64,000 bases of DNA. Origin: Pseudohoeflea suaedae. GTDB lineage: Bacteria; Pseudomonadota; Alphaproteobacteria; Rhizobiales; Rhizobiaceae. Below, piece after piece: positions 30,536 to 40,534 of this stretch. The notes under the pieces were generated by a model. The model saw only the letters and a list, made by a program, of their open reading frames with translations. It was not told where the DNA came from and searched no databases. A program made the translations under genes and the position numbers. The stretch spans positions 496,001-560,000 of the forward strand of contig NZ_SMSI01000001.1 in assembly GCF_004354915.1 (NCBI RefSeq). The letters are read 5' to 3'. Positions within the stretch are counted from its first letter, which is position 1. Every line of letters starts with the position of its first letter.

Positions 30536-31062
30536 GCCTCGACGGTCCTCACCTGATGCATGATGAATGGATGGCTATGGCGCGGCTCCCGTGGAGCGCG
30601 GCAGGCGCAGCCGCAGACCCGGACGGCCTTGGCCGTCGGGGAATTGACCGGCAGCGGCCGATCGAGGCGGAGCTTCTGACTGCTTGATAGCAGCCCTCTG
30701 GCGTCCGTTTGCTCTCTCCAAGTAAAGAAAATTTTCTTTTGATTATATCCGCCGTTGCTTCGTCATGAATTTTCGTATCAAGAAAAAGTATTTAATATAT
30801 TTTTGGTATTTTCATAATTGTTTCGATCAAGTTTTCGTATCACTTTGAAATATATATGTGACATCTTGAGCCGTTGAATTTGCATTCGGCTCCGCTGGCG
30901 TGCTAGTTGAATTCTCATGCCTGACAAAACAACCGGACAGGCGGGCACTTATAGTGTTCCGCGGTCTCGCCGCGTTCAGCGGTTTGCTGCCGTTGCCTGC
31001 CGGCCGGGCCAAGGCTCCCGGCGCGTCTTTTCAAGAAGAACGACCTCAGAAGGAGGAATTTG
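30536..31062. other. Long AT-rich regulatory region upstream of the ABC transporter operon
   Basis: No gene is credible in these 527 bases. Just after bphO a perfect hairpin GACGGCC-TT-GGCCGTC (30622-30637) could end its transcript. From about 30721 to 30865 the DNA turns strikingly AT-rich. The 11-mer TTTTCGTATCA occurs at 30770-30780 and again at 30832-30842, 62 bases apart, and a related TTTCGATCAAG begins at 30821. These look like binding sites for a regulator of the downstream operon. AGGAGGAATTTG precedes the transporter ATG. Confidence 0.5.
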
Positions 31063-32055
31063 ATGAACAAGCTACTTTTCGCTTCCACTACCCTTGCAGC
31101 CCTCGCCCTGTTGCCGATGCAGGCCAGCGCGCAGGACGCCGACGCTACCGAGTGCGGTGAAGTGTCGATCGCCCAGATGAACTGGGCTGCGGCCGAAGTG
31201 ACCACCAATATTGCCAAGTTCCTGCTCGAAGAGGGCTATGGCTGCTCGGTCAGCCTGGTCAATTCCGACACCATTCCCGCCATCACCTCGGTTGCCGAGA
31301 ACGGCGAACCGGATGTCGTGACCAACCTGTGGCTCAACTCCGCCGGCGACGCCTACAAGAAGCTCGAAGAGGGCGGCACCATGGAGCGCCTGACCAACGT
31401 GCTCGAGCCGGGCGGTGTCGAAGGCTGGTGGATCCCCACCAAGCTTGCTGAAGAACACCCGGAACTGACCACCATCGAAGGCGTGATGAAGAACCCGGAA
31501 CTGGTCGGCGGACAGTTCAACAACTGCCCGGACGGCTGGGGTTGCCGAGTCGTTTCCGACAACCTGGTGCGCGCCTTGGACCTCGAATCCTCCGGCATCG
31601 AAGTCTTCAACCACGGTTCGGGCGAAACGCTCGCATCCTCGATGGGGTCTGCTGTCACCGACGGCAAGCCGTGGTTCGGCTACTACTGGGGTCCGACCGT
31701 CCCGATGGGCAAGTACGACATGACCCGCGTCAAGCTGGGTGAGTACGATGAAGAGGCGTTCGCCAATCTTCAGAACCCGGATGCCGACAATCCGCAGGTT
31801 TCGGAATTCCCGGCAGCACCGATACTGACTTCGGTGACCACCGAGTTCGCCAAGTCGCATCCGGACGTTACGGATTTCTTCCGCAACATGACGTTCAAGA
31901 CCGAAACCATGAGCGGGCTTCTGGCCTGGCAGGATGAGAACAATGCATCCGCCGAGGAAGTCGCCGTGCATTTCCTGACCGACAATTCCGATGTCTGGTC
32001 GGGCTGGGTCAGCGATCAGGCGAAGGAAAACCTTCAGAACCTGATTTCCCAGTAA
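31063..32055 (+). CDS. Betaine/proline-type ABC transporter substrate-binding protein
   Basis: A 330-residue periplasmic binding protein of the OpuAC/ProX family. A signal peptide ends near residue 23 (LPMQASAQDA). The mature protein starts with ECGEVSIAQMNWAAAEVTTN and contains Trp-rich stretches (EGWWIPTK, GYYWGPT) that commonly build the cation-pi cage for quaternary ammonium ligands. It resembles HutX and glycine/proline betaine-binding proteins, so the ligand could be a betaine, proline, choline or histidine. ATG 31063 has AGGAGG at ideal spacing. Confidence 0.9.
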   Translation: MNKLLFASTTLAALALLPMQASAQDADATECGEVSIAQMNWAAAEVTTNIAKFLLEEGYGCSVSLVNSDTIPAITSVAENGEPDVVTNLWLNSAGDAYKKLEEGGTMERLTNVLEPGGVEGWWIPTKLAEEHPELTTIEGVMKNPELVGGQFNNCPDGWGCRVVSDNLVRALDLESSGIEVFNHGSGETLASSMGSAVTDGKPWFGYYWGPTVPMGKYDMTRVKLGEYDEEAFANLQNPDADNPQVSEFPAAPILTSVTTEFAKSHPDVTDFFRNMTFKTETMSGLLAWQDENNASAEEVAVHFLTDNSDVWSGWVSDQAKENLQNLISQ

Positions 32056-32104
32056 GCGTGAAAGCCTTGCGCATCCCTTTGGCTGGTGCGTAACGGCAGG
32101 CTCA

Positions 32105-32139
32105 GGGAGCGGGGCCTCGATCGGCCCCGTTCCCTCTTT
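32105..32139 (+). terminator. Intercistronic hairpin between binding protein and permease genes
   Basis: A 12-bp stem (arms 32105-32116 and 32123-32134, one G-U pair) with a six-base loop is followed by TCTTTCC. It could stop part of the transcription or protect the upstream message, so that the binding protein is made in excess of the membrane parts, as known for other ABC operons. Confidence 0.6.
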
Positions 32140-32204
32140 CCTCAAGTCAAAACTGTTTCTGAAATTAAGGACGAGGTGGGCTGCCCGGGCGGCCCTTGAA
32201 GTTG

Positions 32205-33242
32205 ATGGCAACATATGACGGGCTTTTCGATGCGCTTGGACTGAGGGCGTGGTGCGATCAGGGGGCCGACAGCGGGCCGATGTCGATGGCGGATCTTCTC
32301 GCCAAGACCAAGGGCGACAAGGCGGCCGAAATATCCGCTTGGGATCTTCCCTTTCCCTCCCTCGATGCCTTGCACAAGGCATGTTCGGCAATTCCGCAGT
32401 CCCGCGACCTGACGCAGGGCCTCGAAACCGGCTTCCTCGGCATTCGCGATGCCCTGCGCGTCGTCATCGATCCGCTGTCCCAGCCGCTCAGCTGGATGTT
32501 GCAGGACATGCTCTGGCTGATGACGCAGACACCGTGGTGGATCGTCATGCCGGTGCTCTTCGCCATCACCTGGTTCGTCACCCGGTCCTGGAAGATCGTC
32601 GGCTTCATTGCCGTAATGCTCGGTCTCCTCGCCTTCGTCGATCACTATCACGAGGCGATGCAGACGCTCGCGATCATATTTGTCTGCGCCTTTGTCTGCG
32701 TGCTCCTGGGCGTGCCCATAGGCATCGCCATGTCGCGCAACGACAAGCTGCAGCGCTTCGTCATTCCGATCCTTGACATGCTGCAGACGCTGCCGCCCTT
32801 CGTCTATCTGATCCCGCTGATCTTCCTTTTCTCGGTCACCGAGCCGAAGCTCTACGGCATCGCCATCATTCTCTACGCCATCGTGCCCGTCGTCCGGCTC
32901 ACCGATCTCGGCATCCGTCTCGTCGACAAGGACGTGATCGAGGCGGCCGACGCCTTCGGCATGACCAACCGGCAGAAACTGTTCGGCGTTCAGATCCCGC
33001 TGGCGCTGCCCAACATCATGGCCGGCGTCAACCAGACCATCATGATGAGCCTTGCCATGGTCGTCATCGCCTCGCTGGTCTCGGCACCTGGTCTCGGCGT
33101 TCTCGTCCTGCGCGGCATTCGCAACCTCGAACTCGGCGTCGGCCTGGTGGCCGGCTTCGGCATCGTGGTTCTCGCCATCGCGCTCGATCGCGTCACCAAG
33201 GCTTCGCTGGCACGCATCGACGCCAGCCAGGCCAGCCGCTGA
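32205..33242 (+). CDS. Betaine/proline-type ABC transporter permease
   Basis: A 345-residue integral membrane protein like ProW/HutW. A hydrophilic N-terminal region of about 90 residues is followed by about seven membrane segments. The cytoplasmic coupling motif is EAADAFGMTNRQKLFGVQIP. It starts at ATG 32205 (MATYDGLFDAL) without a clear Shine-Dalgarno; TTG codons at 32196 and 32202 are alternatives. The ATPase gene follows after ten bases. Confidence 0.9.
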   Translation: MATYDGLFDALGLRAWCDQGADSGPMSMADLLAKTKGDKAAEISAWDLPFPSLDALHKACSAIPQSRDLTQGLETGFLGIRDALRVVIDPLSQPLSWMLQDMLWLMTQTPWWIVMPVLFAITWFVTRSWKIVGFIAVMLGLLAFVDHYHEAMQTLAIIFVCAFVCVLLGVPIGIAMSRNDKLQRFVIPILDMLQTLPPFVYLIPLIFLFSVTEPKLYGIAIILYAIVPVVRLTDLGIRLVDKDVIEAADAFGMTNRQKLFGVQIPLALPNIMAGVNQTIMMSLAMVVIASLVSAPGLGVLVLRGIRNLELGVGLVAGFGIVVLAIALDRVTKASLARIDASQASR

Positions 33243-33252
33243 GGAGGATGTC

Positions 33253-34359
33253 ATGACACACACAAGCAACACAGCCATGGCTGAACCGCGCGACGAAAGC
33301 CTGCCCTGGGCAGATGAAGACGCCAAGCGTCCGGTAAAGGTCTCGATCCGTCATCTCTACAAGATCTTCGGCGACGACCCGAAAGCGGCGCTCGAGAAGG
33401 TCCGGGAAGGCATGGGCAAGCCGGAACTTCTCGAAGCCGAGAACCACGTGCTGGGGCTCAGCGACATCAATGTCGATATCCGCGACGGCGAGATCACCGT
33501 CATCATGGGGCTGTCCGGCTCCGGGAAGTCGACCCTGATCCGCCATCTCAACCGGCTGATCGAGCCGACGGCCGGCGAGATCCTGTTCAACGGCGACGAC
33601 ATCCTGAACTGGAACGAAGGCCAGCTGCGCGAACTGCGGCGGAAAAACATGTCGATGGTGTTCCAGAAGTTCGCGCTTCTGCCGCACCGGACGGTGACTG
33701 AGAACGCCGCGATGGCCCTCCATACCCGCGGCTTCGCACGCTCCGAATACGAGGAGGAGGCCACCAGGTGGCTCGATCGCGTCGGCCTCGGCGGCTACGG
33801 GGAGCAATATCCGCACCAGCTTTCAGGCGGCATGCAGCAGCGTGTGGGCATCGCCCGGGCGCTGGCGTCGAACTCCGAGATCATGCTGATGGACGAGGCC
33901 TTCTCCGCGCTCGATCCGCTGATTCGTACCGACATGCAGGACCTGCTGCTCGAACTGCAGGCCGAATTGCACAAGACCGTGGTCTTCATCACCCACGATC
34001 TCGACGAGGCGCTGAAACTGGCCGATCATCTGGTGATCCTGAAGGATGGCGCGGTGGTCCAGCAGGGCGAGCCGCAGCACATCCTGCTCAACCCGAACGA
34101 TCCCTACATCGAGGACTTCGTCGCCGACATCAACCGCGCCCGCGTTCTGCGCGTCCGCTCGGTGATGACCAGGGGCAAGCCGTCGGGCGAAGACTTTGCC
34201 GGTGACGTCGACCAGAACGAAAACCTCGAAAGCGTCATTGCCCGCGCCGAGGGCGCGATGGACAAGCGCTATCGCGTGACAAGGGACGGCAAGCCGGTCG
34301 GCACGCTGGACATGAAGGCGATCATGAAGGCGCTGGTGCCGCGCAAGGTCGAGGGGTAG
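33253..34359 (+). CDS. Betaine/proline-type ABC transporter ATP-binding protein
   Basis: A 368-residue ATPase like ProV/HutV. Walker A is GLSGSGKST (86-94, Lys92), the signature is LSGGMQQRVGIARAL and Walker B is IMLMDEAFSALD. After the ATPase core comes a shortened regulatory tail (about residues 295-368) with only part of the CBS pair seen in ProV, so osmosensing by CBS domains may be reduced. GAGGA precedes the ATG. Confidence 0.93.
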   Translation: MTHTSNTAMAEPRDESLPWADEDAKRPVKVSIRHLYKIFGDDPKAALEKVREGMGKPELLEAENHVLGLSDINVDIRDGEITVIMGLSGSGKSTLIRHLNRLIEPTAGEILFNGDDILNWNEGQLRELRRKNMSMVFQKFALLPHRTVTENAAMALHTRGFARSEYEEEATRWLDRVGLGGYGEQYPHQLSGGMQQRVGIARALASNSEIMLMDEAFSALDPLIRTDMQDLLLELQAELHKTVVFITHDLDEALKLADHLVILKDGAVVQQGEPQHILLNPNDPYIEDFVADINRARVLRVRSVMTRGKPSGEDFAGDVDQNENLESVIARAEGAMDKRYRVTRDGKPVGTLDMKAIMKALVPRKVEG

Positions 34360-34383
34360 GGCGCTCGGTGCGCCCTGTTCCGG

Positions 34384-34410
34384 GGGCGGAGGTGAAAGAC
34401 CACCCCGCCC
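34384..34410 (+). terminator. Hairpin after the transporter operon
   Basis: Arms GGGCGG plus GGTG (34384-34394, one bulged A) pair with CACCCCGCCC (34401-34410). A short TTGCCATTT tail follows. It stands 24 bases after the ATPase stop and probably ends that transcript. Confidence 0.55.
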
Positions 34411-34465
34411 TTGCCATTTCGGTTGATTCCGCCTATATGAACATCACATCTTGATCGCTAGGAAC

Positions 34466-34497
34466 AAGAGTGGGCCCCACCGGACCCGCTCTTTTTT
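34466..34497 (+). terminator. Terminator-like hairpin in the rimP-nusA leader
   Basis: AAGAGTGGG (34466-34474) pairs with CCCGCTCTT (34485-34493), one G-U, around a GC-rich 10-base loop, and the T-run continues to 34497. It lies about 65 bases upstream of the rimP start. It may be a second terminator for the transporter operon or an attenuator in the leader of the nusA operon, which is autoregulated in other bacteria. Confidence 0.6.
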
Positions 34498-34561
34498 GTT
34501 ACCGATCGTCTGGAGGAAAACGCGCTCGCACCGGGGCTTGCCCGTGCTCGAAGCGCCTCGA

Positions 34562-35221
34562 GTGGATACGGACAGCCAGTTGGCGGAAAATCAGACCGAC
34601 GCACGCATCATCACTGAAACGGGTCTCGACGCGCGCATTGCGCAGATCGTCGAGCCGGTTCTGACGTCCTTGGATTACCGGCTTGTGCGCGTGCGCATCT
34701 CGGCCCAGAACGGCATGACGCTGCAGATCATGGCCGAGCGCCCCGACGGCACCATGACGGTGGAGGATTGCGAGGCGATCTCCCGCGCGCTGTCGCCGGT
34801 TCTCGACGTCGAGGATCCGATCGGCAAGCAGTATCATCTTGAAATTTCCTCGCCGGGCATCGACCGTCCGATGGTCCGCATCTCGGACTTCAAGCGCTGG
34901 GAAGGTCATCTGGCCCGCTGCGATACCTCGCAGCTCGTCGACAACCGCAAGCGCCACCGCGGCTTCATCCGCGACGTGACCGAGAGCGGCTTCTCCATCG
35001 AGCGCGACCAGCCTGTCGAGGGCGAGGACAACACCACGGTGATTCCCTTCTCGGCTCTCGCCGAGGCCAAGCTGATCCTCACCGACGATCTCATCCGCGA
35101 AGCCCTGAAGGCCGACAAGGCCGCAAAGCAGGCGCGCAAGGCGGCCGGCGAAGATATCGATACCGAGTTCGGCGATGACGTCGAGATCGAGAACGCGAAT
35201 GACAATGAGGGCGACGACTGA
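34562..35221 (+). CDS. rimP: Ribosome maturation factor RimP
   Basis: RimP assists 30S subunit assembly. The core [38 protein letters not shown] and [14 protein letters not shown] is unmistakable; an acidic tail of about 50 residues follows, as in other rhizobia. The start is uncertain: GTG 34562 gives 219 residues with a family-like N-terminus, a TTG at 34580 is also possible, and the open frame continues upstream through the leader hairpin, which should not be translated. It heads the rimP-nusA-ylxR-infB-rbfA-truB-rpsO-pnp cluster. Confidence 0.9.
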   Translation: MDTDSQLAENQTDARIITETGLDARIAQIVEPVLTSLDYRLVRVRISAQNGMTLQIMAERPDGTMTVEDCEAISRALSPVLDVEDPIGKQYHLEISSPGIDRPMVRISDFKRWEGHLARCDTSQLVDNRKRHRGFIRDVTESGFSIERDQPVEGEDNTTVIPFSALAEAKLILTDDLIREALKADKAAKQARKAAGEDIDTEFGDDVEIENANDNEGDD

Positions 35222-35376
35222 TCGTCCTCCTGTCGAAAATGACCTATCCGGTCGCCGATCGTGGTATAACGCCCACGCGACGCGGCCTTTCGAGTTGAAC
35301 CAACAGGCCCTCGTAACTTTCAAAGTCCCGGGCTGAACCAAACGGACCCCGCATGGGGCCGGCAACGGAGAAGACA

Positions 35377-37005
35377 ATGGCAGTCAGCGCCAACAGGCTC
35401 GAGCTTCTGCAGATCGCCGACGCAGTGGCCCGCGAGAAGAACATCGACCGCGAGATCGTAATTGCCGCCATGGCAGACGCGATCCAGAAGGCCGCACGCT
35501 CGCGTTATGGCTCCGAGAGCAACATCCGCGCCGACATCAATTCCAAGACCGGCGAGATCCGCCTGCAGCGTCTTCTGGAAGTTGTCGAGCACGCCGAGGA
35601 CTATTCCACGCAGATCCCGCTGGCGCTGGCGACCGACCGCAATCCCGACGCGCAGCTCGGCGATTTCATCGCCGATCCGCTGCCGCCGATGGATTTCGGC
35701 CGTATCGCCGCCCAGTCGGCCAAGCAGGTCATCGTGCAGAAGGTCCGTGAAGCCGAGCGCGATCACCAGTACGAGGAATACAAGGACCGCATCGGCGAGA
35801 TCGTCAACGGCACCGTCAAGCGCGTCGAATACGGCAACGTGATCGTCGACATGGGCCGTGGCGAAGGCATCATCCGCCGCGACGAGACCATCCCGCGCGA
35901 GAACTTCCGCTATGGCGATCGCGTCCGCGCCTATGTCTACGACGTCCGCCGCGAGCAGCGCGGCCCGCAGATCTTCCTGTCGCGTACCCACCCGCAGTTC
36001 ATGGTCAAGCTCTTCACCATGGAAGTGCCGGAAATCTACGACGGCATCATCGAGATCCGCTCGGTTGCCCGTGACCCGGGTTCGCGCGCCAAGATCGCCG
36101 TCATCTCCAACGATTCGGCCATCGATCCGGTCGGCGCCTGCGTCGGTATGCGCGGCTCCCGCGTCCAGGCCGTCGTCGGCGAACTCCAGGGCGAGAAGAT
36201 CGACATCATTCCGTGGTCGCCGTCCCCGGCCACCTTCATCGTCAACGCGCTGCAGCCGGCGGAAGTCGCCAAGGTGGTGCTCGACGAGGATGCGGAACGT
36301 ATCGAGGTCGTCGTTCCCGACGAGCAGCTGTCGCTCGCCATCGGCCGCCGCGGCCAGAACGTGCGTCTGGCGTCGCAGCTCACCGGCTGGGACATCGACA
36401 TCCTGACCGAGGAAGAGGAAAGCCAGCGCCGTCAGAAGGAATTCAACGAGCGCACCTCCCTCTTCATGGAAGCCCTCGACGTCGACGAGATGGTCGGCCA
36501 GGTGCTGGCTTCCGAAGGCTTCAGCCAGGTCGAGGAAGTGGCTTATGTCGATCTCGACGAAATCACCTCGATCGAGGGCTTCGACGACGAGACCGCCGAG
36601 GAGCTGCAGGCCCGTGCCCGTGAATTCCTCGAGCGCCAGGAAGCCGAGCTCGACGCCAAGCGCAAGGAGCTCGGTGTTGAAGACGAACTGCGCCAGATCG
36701 GCGGCATGACCACCCCGATGATGGTTGCGCTGGGCGAAGACGGCATCAAGACCGTCGAGGACTTCGCCGGTTGCGCCGTCGACGATCTCTGCGGCTGGTC
36801 CGAGCGCAAGGATGGCGAAACCAAGCGTTTCGAAGGCCTGTTCTCGAAGCTGGAAGTGTCCCGCGCCGAAGCCGAAACCATGATCCTCTCGGCCCGTCTG
36901 GCCGTCGGCTGGATCACCGAGGACGAACTCGAGGACATGCAGGTCGAGGGCGCCGAGGACGAAGAAGGTGCTGCCGAGGAAGCCGAAGCTTCGGAAGAAG
37001 CGTAA
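35377..37005 (+). CDS. nusA: Transcription termination/antitermination factor NusA
   Basis: A 542-residue RNA polymerase-binding factor. In order: N-terminal domain (about 1-125), S1 domain (about 135-200, [20 protein letters not shown]), KH domains (about 230-345, including [18 protein letters not shown]) and two C-terminal helix-hairpin-helix repeats, then an acidic tail. ATG 35377 has GGAG at good spacing and gives [17 protein letters not shown]. The 155 bases before it hold no gene. Confidence 0.97.
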   Translation: MAVSANRLELLQIADAVAREKNIDREIVIAAMADAIQKAARSRYGSESNIRADINSKTGEIRLQRLLEVVEHAEDYSTQIPLALATDRNPDAQLGDFIADPLPPMDFGRIAAQSAKQVIVQKVREAERDHQYEEYKDRIGEIVNGTVKRVEYGNVIVDMGRGEGIIRRDETIPRENFRYGDRVRAYVYDVRREQRGPQIFLSRTHPQFMVKLFTMEVPEIYDGIIEIRSVARDPGSRAKIAVISNDSAIDPVGACVGMRGSRVQAVVGELQGEKIDIIPWSPSPATFIVNALQPAEVAKVVLDEDAERIEVVVPDEQLSLAIGRRGQNVRLASQLTGWDIDILTEEEESQRRQKEFNERTSLFMEALDVDEMVGQVLASEGFSQVEEVAYVDLDEITSIEGFDDETAEELQARAREFLERQEAELDAKRKELGVEDELRQIGGMTTPMMVALGEDGIKTVEDFAGCAVDDLCGWSERKDGETKRFEGLFSKLEVSRAEAETMILSARLAVGWITEDELEDMQVEGAEDEEGAAEEAEASEEA

Positions 37006-37035
37006 GGCTTCCTGGTCGGAAAGGGCGCACACAGC

Positions 37036-37644
37036 GTGAAGACCGGGATCGAACCTGTGAACGATCGCATGTGCATCCTCACACGCGCCAAGGGCGACAA
37101 GGCGGATCTGATCCGCTTTGTCCTGTCGCCTGACGGTGCGGTGGTGCCGGACCTCAAAAACGCCTTGCCCGGCCGTGGCGCCTGGGTGAGTGCGAAGCGA
37201 AAGACGGTCGAAGAGGCCGCGAGGAAGGGCGCGTTCGCGCGTGCCTTCAAGACGAAACTGGCGCCGCCCGAAGATCTCGGCGCCACGGTCGATCAGCTGC
37301 TTCTGGCCGATCTGACCGGCATGATGAACATGGCGCGCAAGTCCGGCCAGTTCATCGGCGGATCGGGCAAGGCCGAGGCCGCGATACGTTCGGGCGAGGC
37401 CATTGCGCTGTTCCATGCAACGGATGCGGCCGCCGATGGCGTCCGCAAACTCGGCCAGGCGGTTAAGGCGCGTGCGCTGACGCTGGACGAACCGGAAATA
37501 CCCGTTTTCAGGCTGATGACGGGCGAGCAAATGGATGCCTGCTTCGGCGAAGGGGGCTTTATCCATGCAACTGCGCTTGCAGGGCAGGCCGGTGAGGGTG
37601 TAGTGAAGCGCGCAACGAGACTTGCCGCATACCGTTCCGACTGA
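37036..37644 (+). CDS. ylxR: YlxR-family RNA-binding protein with L7Ae-like C-terminal domain
   Basis: A 202-residue protein. The N-terminal YlxR/DUF448 domain has MCILTRAKGDKADLIRFV and GRGAWVSAKR; the C-terminal part (about 95-190) resembles ribosomal L7Ae-like proteins. YlxR proteins bind RNA or nucleoid partners and influence gene expression. It starts with GTG 37036 and lies between nusA and infB, the standard position. Confidence 0.88.
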   Translation: MKTGIEPVNDRMCILTRAKGDKADLIRFVLSPDGAVVPDLKNALPGRGAWVSAKRKTVEEAARKGAFARAFKTKLAPPEDLGATVDQLLLADLTGMMNMARKSGQFIGGSGKAEAAIRSGEAIALFHATDAAADGVRKLGQAVKARALTLDEPEIPVFRLMTGEQMDACFGEGGFIHATALAGQAGEGVVKRATRLAAYRSD

Positions 37645-37741
37645 GGAAACGGCGACCTTGGCAAGACGCCGGCTGGGCCGGCAACTGGAAATTGGGGCTG
37701 GCGCAGACAATTGCCGGCCGGCCCCCGGAAACGGATGGTAG

Positions 37742-40351
37742 ATGAGCGATAACAACGACGACAAGACGATCAGTGTCTCGGGCAAGAAGACCTTCTCGCT
37801 GAAGAGGCCCTCGGTCGAGCAGGGTACGGTGCGCCAGGAAATGGGTCGCGGCCGGACCAAGGCCGTGGTCGTGGAGACCCGCAAGCGCCGGATCACGCGT
37901 CCCGAAGACGAAAACAAGCCGCAGCAGACGATCTCGCTGAAGCCGCGCGCGCCGCAGCCTGCCGCGCCCAAGCCGCAGCCGGCGCCGGAAGCTTCGCAGG
38001 CCGCAACGCCTGCGCCGAACAAGACGGCTCCCAAGCCGCAGCCGGCCAAGGGTGCCGTGTTGAGCAACCTCTCCGCAGGCGAGATGGAAGCCCGTCGCAA
38101 GGCGCTCGAAAGCTCGCGCATTCGAGAAGTCGAAGAGCGCAAGCAGGCCGAGGTGGATGCCAAGCGCCGCGCCGAGGAGGAGGCCCGCCTCGCCAAGGAA
38201 CGCGAAGAGCAGGCACGCAAGGACAAGGAAGAGGCCGAGCGCCTCGCCCGTGAAGCCGCCGAGCGCCAGGTCGAGGAAGAAGCCGCCGCGCTTCGTCCGC
38301 AGACCAAGAAGGACAAGGAAGAGCCTGTCGCCAAGGGCGATGATGACGCTCCCCGCGGCCGCGGCAAGAGTGACGACGACGGCGATATCCGTTCGCGTAG
38401 CGCCAAGCCGGGCCGTCCGGAAGTTCCCAAGCCGACCCGCACCAAGACCGACGGCGATCGCCGTCGCGGCAAGCTGACGCTCAATGCCGCCCTCGACGAG
38501 GACGGCAACGCACGCGGTCGCTCGCTGTCGGCCATGCGCCGCCGGCAGGAAAAGATGCGCCGCTCCCAGCACCAGGAAGCGCGTGAGAAGGTTGTCCGCG
38601 AGGTCACCCTTCCGGAGACCATCACCATTCAGGAACTGTCGCAGCGTATGGCCGAACGGTCGGTCGATGTGATCAAGTACCTGATGAAGGAAGGCCAGAT
38701 GATGAAGCCGGGCGACGTCATCGACGCCGACCTCGCCGAGATCATCGCGACCGACTTCGGTCATTCGGTCAAGCGCGTGTCGGAATCCGACGTCGAGCTG
38801 GGGATCTTCAACATCGAGGACGATGGCGAACATCTTCAGTCGCGTCCTCCGGTCGTCACCATCATGGGCCACGTCGACCACGGCAAGACGTCGCTGCTCG
38901 ATGCCATCCGCAATGCCAATGTCGTCCAGGGCGAAGCCGGCGGGATCACCCAGCATATCGGCGCCTACCAGGTCGAGAAGAACGGTCAGAAGATCACCTT
39001 CATCGATACGCCGGGCCACGCCGCCTTCACGGCGATGCGTGCCCGTGGCGCACAGGCCACCGACATTGCGATCCTGGTTGTTGCCGCCGACGACAGCGTG
39101 ATGCCGCAGACGATCGAATCCATCAACCACGCGAAAGCGGCCAGCGTGCCGATGATCGTGGCGATCAACAAGATCGACAAGCCGGCGGCAGACCCCAACA
39201 AGGTCCGCACCGAGCTTCTCCAGCACGAGGTGTTCGTCGAATCCATGGGCGGTGAAGTGCTCGACGTGGAAGTCTCCGCGCTCAAGCAGATGAACCTCAA
39301 CGGTCTTCTCGACGCCATCCTTCTGCAGTCGGAAGTGCTCGACCTCAAGGCCAATCCGGACCGCACCGCCGAGGGCGTGGTCATCGAGGCGCAGCTCGAC
39401 AAGGGCCGCGGTTCGGTCGCCACCGTTCTGGTGCAGGCCGGTACGCTCAAGACCGGTGACATTCTCGTCGCCGGTGACGAGTGGGGCCGCGTCCGTGCGC
39501 TGGTCAACGACCTTGGCGAACAGGTCAAGGAAGCAGGTCCCTCCATGCCGGTCGAGATCCTCGGCCTGCAGGGAACCCCGCAGGCGGGTGACCGCTTCGC
39601 AGTGGTCGAGAACGAAGCCCGCGCCCGTGAGGTTGCCGAATATCGTCAGCGTCTGGCACGCGACAAGGCCGCAGCCCGTCAGTCGGGTTCGCGCGGTTCG
39701 CTCGAACAGATGATGACCCAGCTTTCCGACGCCGGCGTCAAGGAGTTTCCGCTCCTCGTCAAGGGCGACGTGCAGGGCTCGATCGAGGCGATTGCCGGTG
39801 CCGTCGAAAAGCTCGGCACCGACGAAGTCCGCGCCCGGATCATCCATTCGGGTGCCGGTGCCATCACCGAATCCGACGTCAGCCTGGCGGAAGCCTCGGG
39901 CGCCGCGATCATCGGCTTCAACGTCCGTGCCAACAAGCAGGCGCGCGACGCGGCCGAGCGTTCGGGTATAGAGATCCGCTACTACAACATCATCTACGAT
40001 CTGGTGGACGACGTTAAGGCTGCCATGTCCGGGCTTCTGTCGCCGGAGCGCCGCGAAACCTTCCTCGGCAATGCCGAAATCCTGGAAGTCTTCTCGATTA
40101 CCAAGATCGGCAAGGTTGCAGGTTGCCGCGTCAGCGAGGGCAAGGTCGAGCGTGGGGCGGGCGTCCGCCTCATCCGCGACAACGTCGTCATTCACGAAGG
40201 CAAGCTCAAGACGCTCAAGCGCTTCAAAGACGAAGTCTCCGAAGTGCCGTCGGGCCAGGAATGCGGTATGGCCTTCGAGAACTACGAAGACATCCGCGCC
40301 GGCGACGTCATCGAGTGCTTCCGCGTCGAGATGCTTACCCGCACGCTCTGA
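37742..40351 (+). CDS. infB: Translation initiation factor IF-2
   Basis: An 869-residue GTPase that places initiator tRNA on the 30S subunit. A long charged Ala/Lys/Glu-rich N-terminal region (about 1-290) with coiled-coil character precedes the IF2-N domain and the G domain: G1 GHVDHGKT (376-383), G3 DTPGHAAF, G4 NKID. The C-terminal domains (C1, C2) follow. ATG 37742 begins [16 protein letters not shown], the rhizobial start. It is 97 bases downstream of ylxR. Confidence 0.97.
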   Translation: MSDNNDDKTISVSGKKTFSLKRPSVEQGTVRQEMGRGRTKAVVVETRKRRITRPEDENKPQQTISLKPRAPQPAAPKPQPAPEASQAATPAPNKTAPKPQPAKGAVLSNLSAGEMEARRKALESSRIREVEERKQAEVDAKRRAEEEARLAKEREEQARKDKEEAERLAREAAERQVEEEAAALRPQTKKDKEEPVAKGDDDAPRGRGKSDDDGDIRSRSAKPGRPEVPKPTRTKTDGDRRRGKLTLNAALDEDGNARGRSLSAMRRRQEKMRRSQHQEAREKVVREVTLPETITIQELSQRMAERSVDVIKYLMKEGQMMKPGDVIDADLAEIIATDFGHSVKRVSESDVELGIFNIEDDGEHLQSRPPVVTIMGHVDHGKTSLLDAIRNANVVQGEAGGITQHIGAYQVEKNGQKITFIDTPGHAAFTAMRARGAQATDIAILVVAADDSVMPQTIESINHAKAASVPMIVAINKIDKPAADPNKVRTELLQHEVFVESMGGEVLDVEVSALKQMNLNGLLDAILLQSEVLDLKANPDRTAEGVVIEAQLDKGRGSVATVLVQAGTLKTGDILVAGDEWGRVRALVNDLGEQVKEAGPSMPVEILGLQGTPQAGDRFAVVENEARAREVAEYRQRLARDKAAARQSGSRGSLEQMMTQLSDAGVKEFPLLVKGDVQGSIEAIAGAVEKLGTDEVRARIIHSGAGAITESDVSLAEASGAAIIGFNVRANKQARDAAERSGIEIRYYNIIYDLVDDVKAAMSGLLSPERRETFLGNAEILEVFSITKIGKVAGCRVSEGKVERGAGVRLIRDNVVIHEGKLKTLKRFKDEVSEVPSGQECGMAFENYEDIRAGDVIECFRVEMLTRTL

Positions 40352-40374
40352 TCGTGCAGGCCTGAAACGAACAG

Positions 40375-40406
40375 GGGACGCGGCTCCGCACACCGGATCG
40401 CGTCCC
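40375..40406 (+). terminator. Hairpin between infB and rbfA
   Basis: Arms GGGACGCG (40375-40382) and CGCGTCCC (40399-40406) pair perfectly around a 16-base loop; the tail TTCGTTTAG is only weakly T-rich. It may partly attenuate transcription or be an RNA-processing site between infB and rbfA. Confidence 0.45.
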
Positions 40407-40534
40407 TTCGTTTAGGCCCATTGCTCATGCAATCCTGAACGCCCGAAGGGCGGGGTGTCATCGCCCCGGCCTGTTGAGGTAGAGTTTTTCGAAGCCGGCC
40501 CAGAGCTGGTCGAGAAAGAGAAGAGGTCCGATAT

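Noticed and set aside
35320-38628. Antisense open frame of 1102 codons opposite nusA, ylxR and infB
   Set aside because: It lies opposite three certain genes in phase with their codon bias and has no family resemblance; it is a GC-composition shadow. The same applies to long antisense frames opposite infB, pnp, glnD, murJ and the RimK-like gene.
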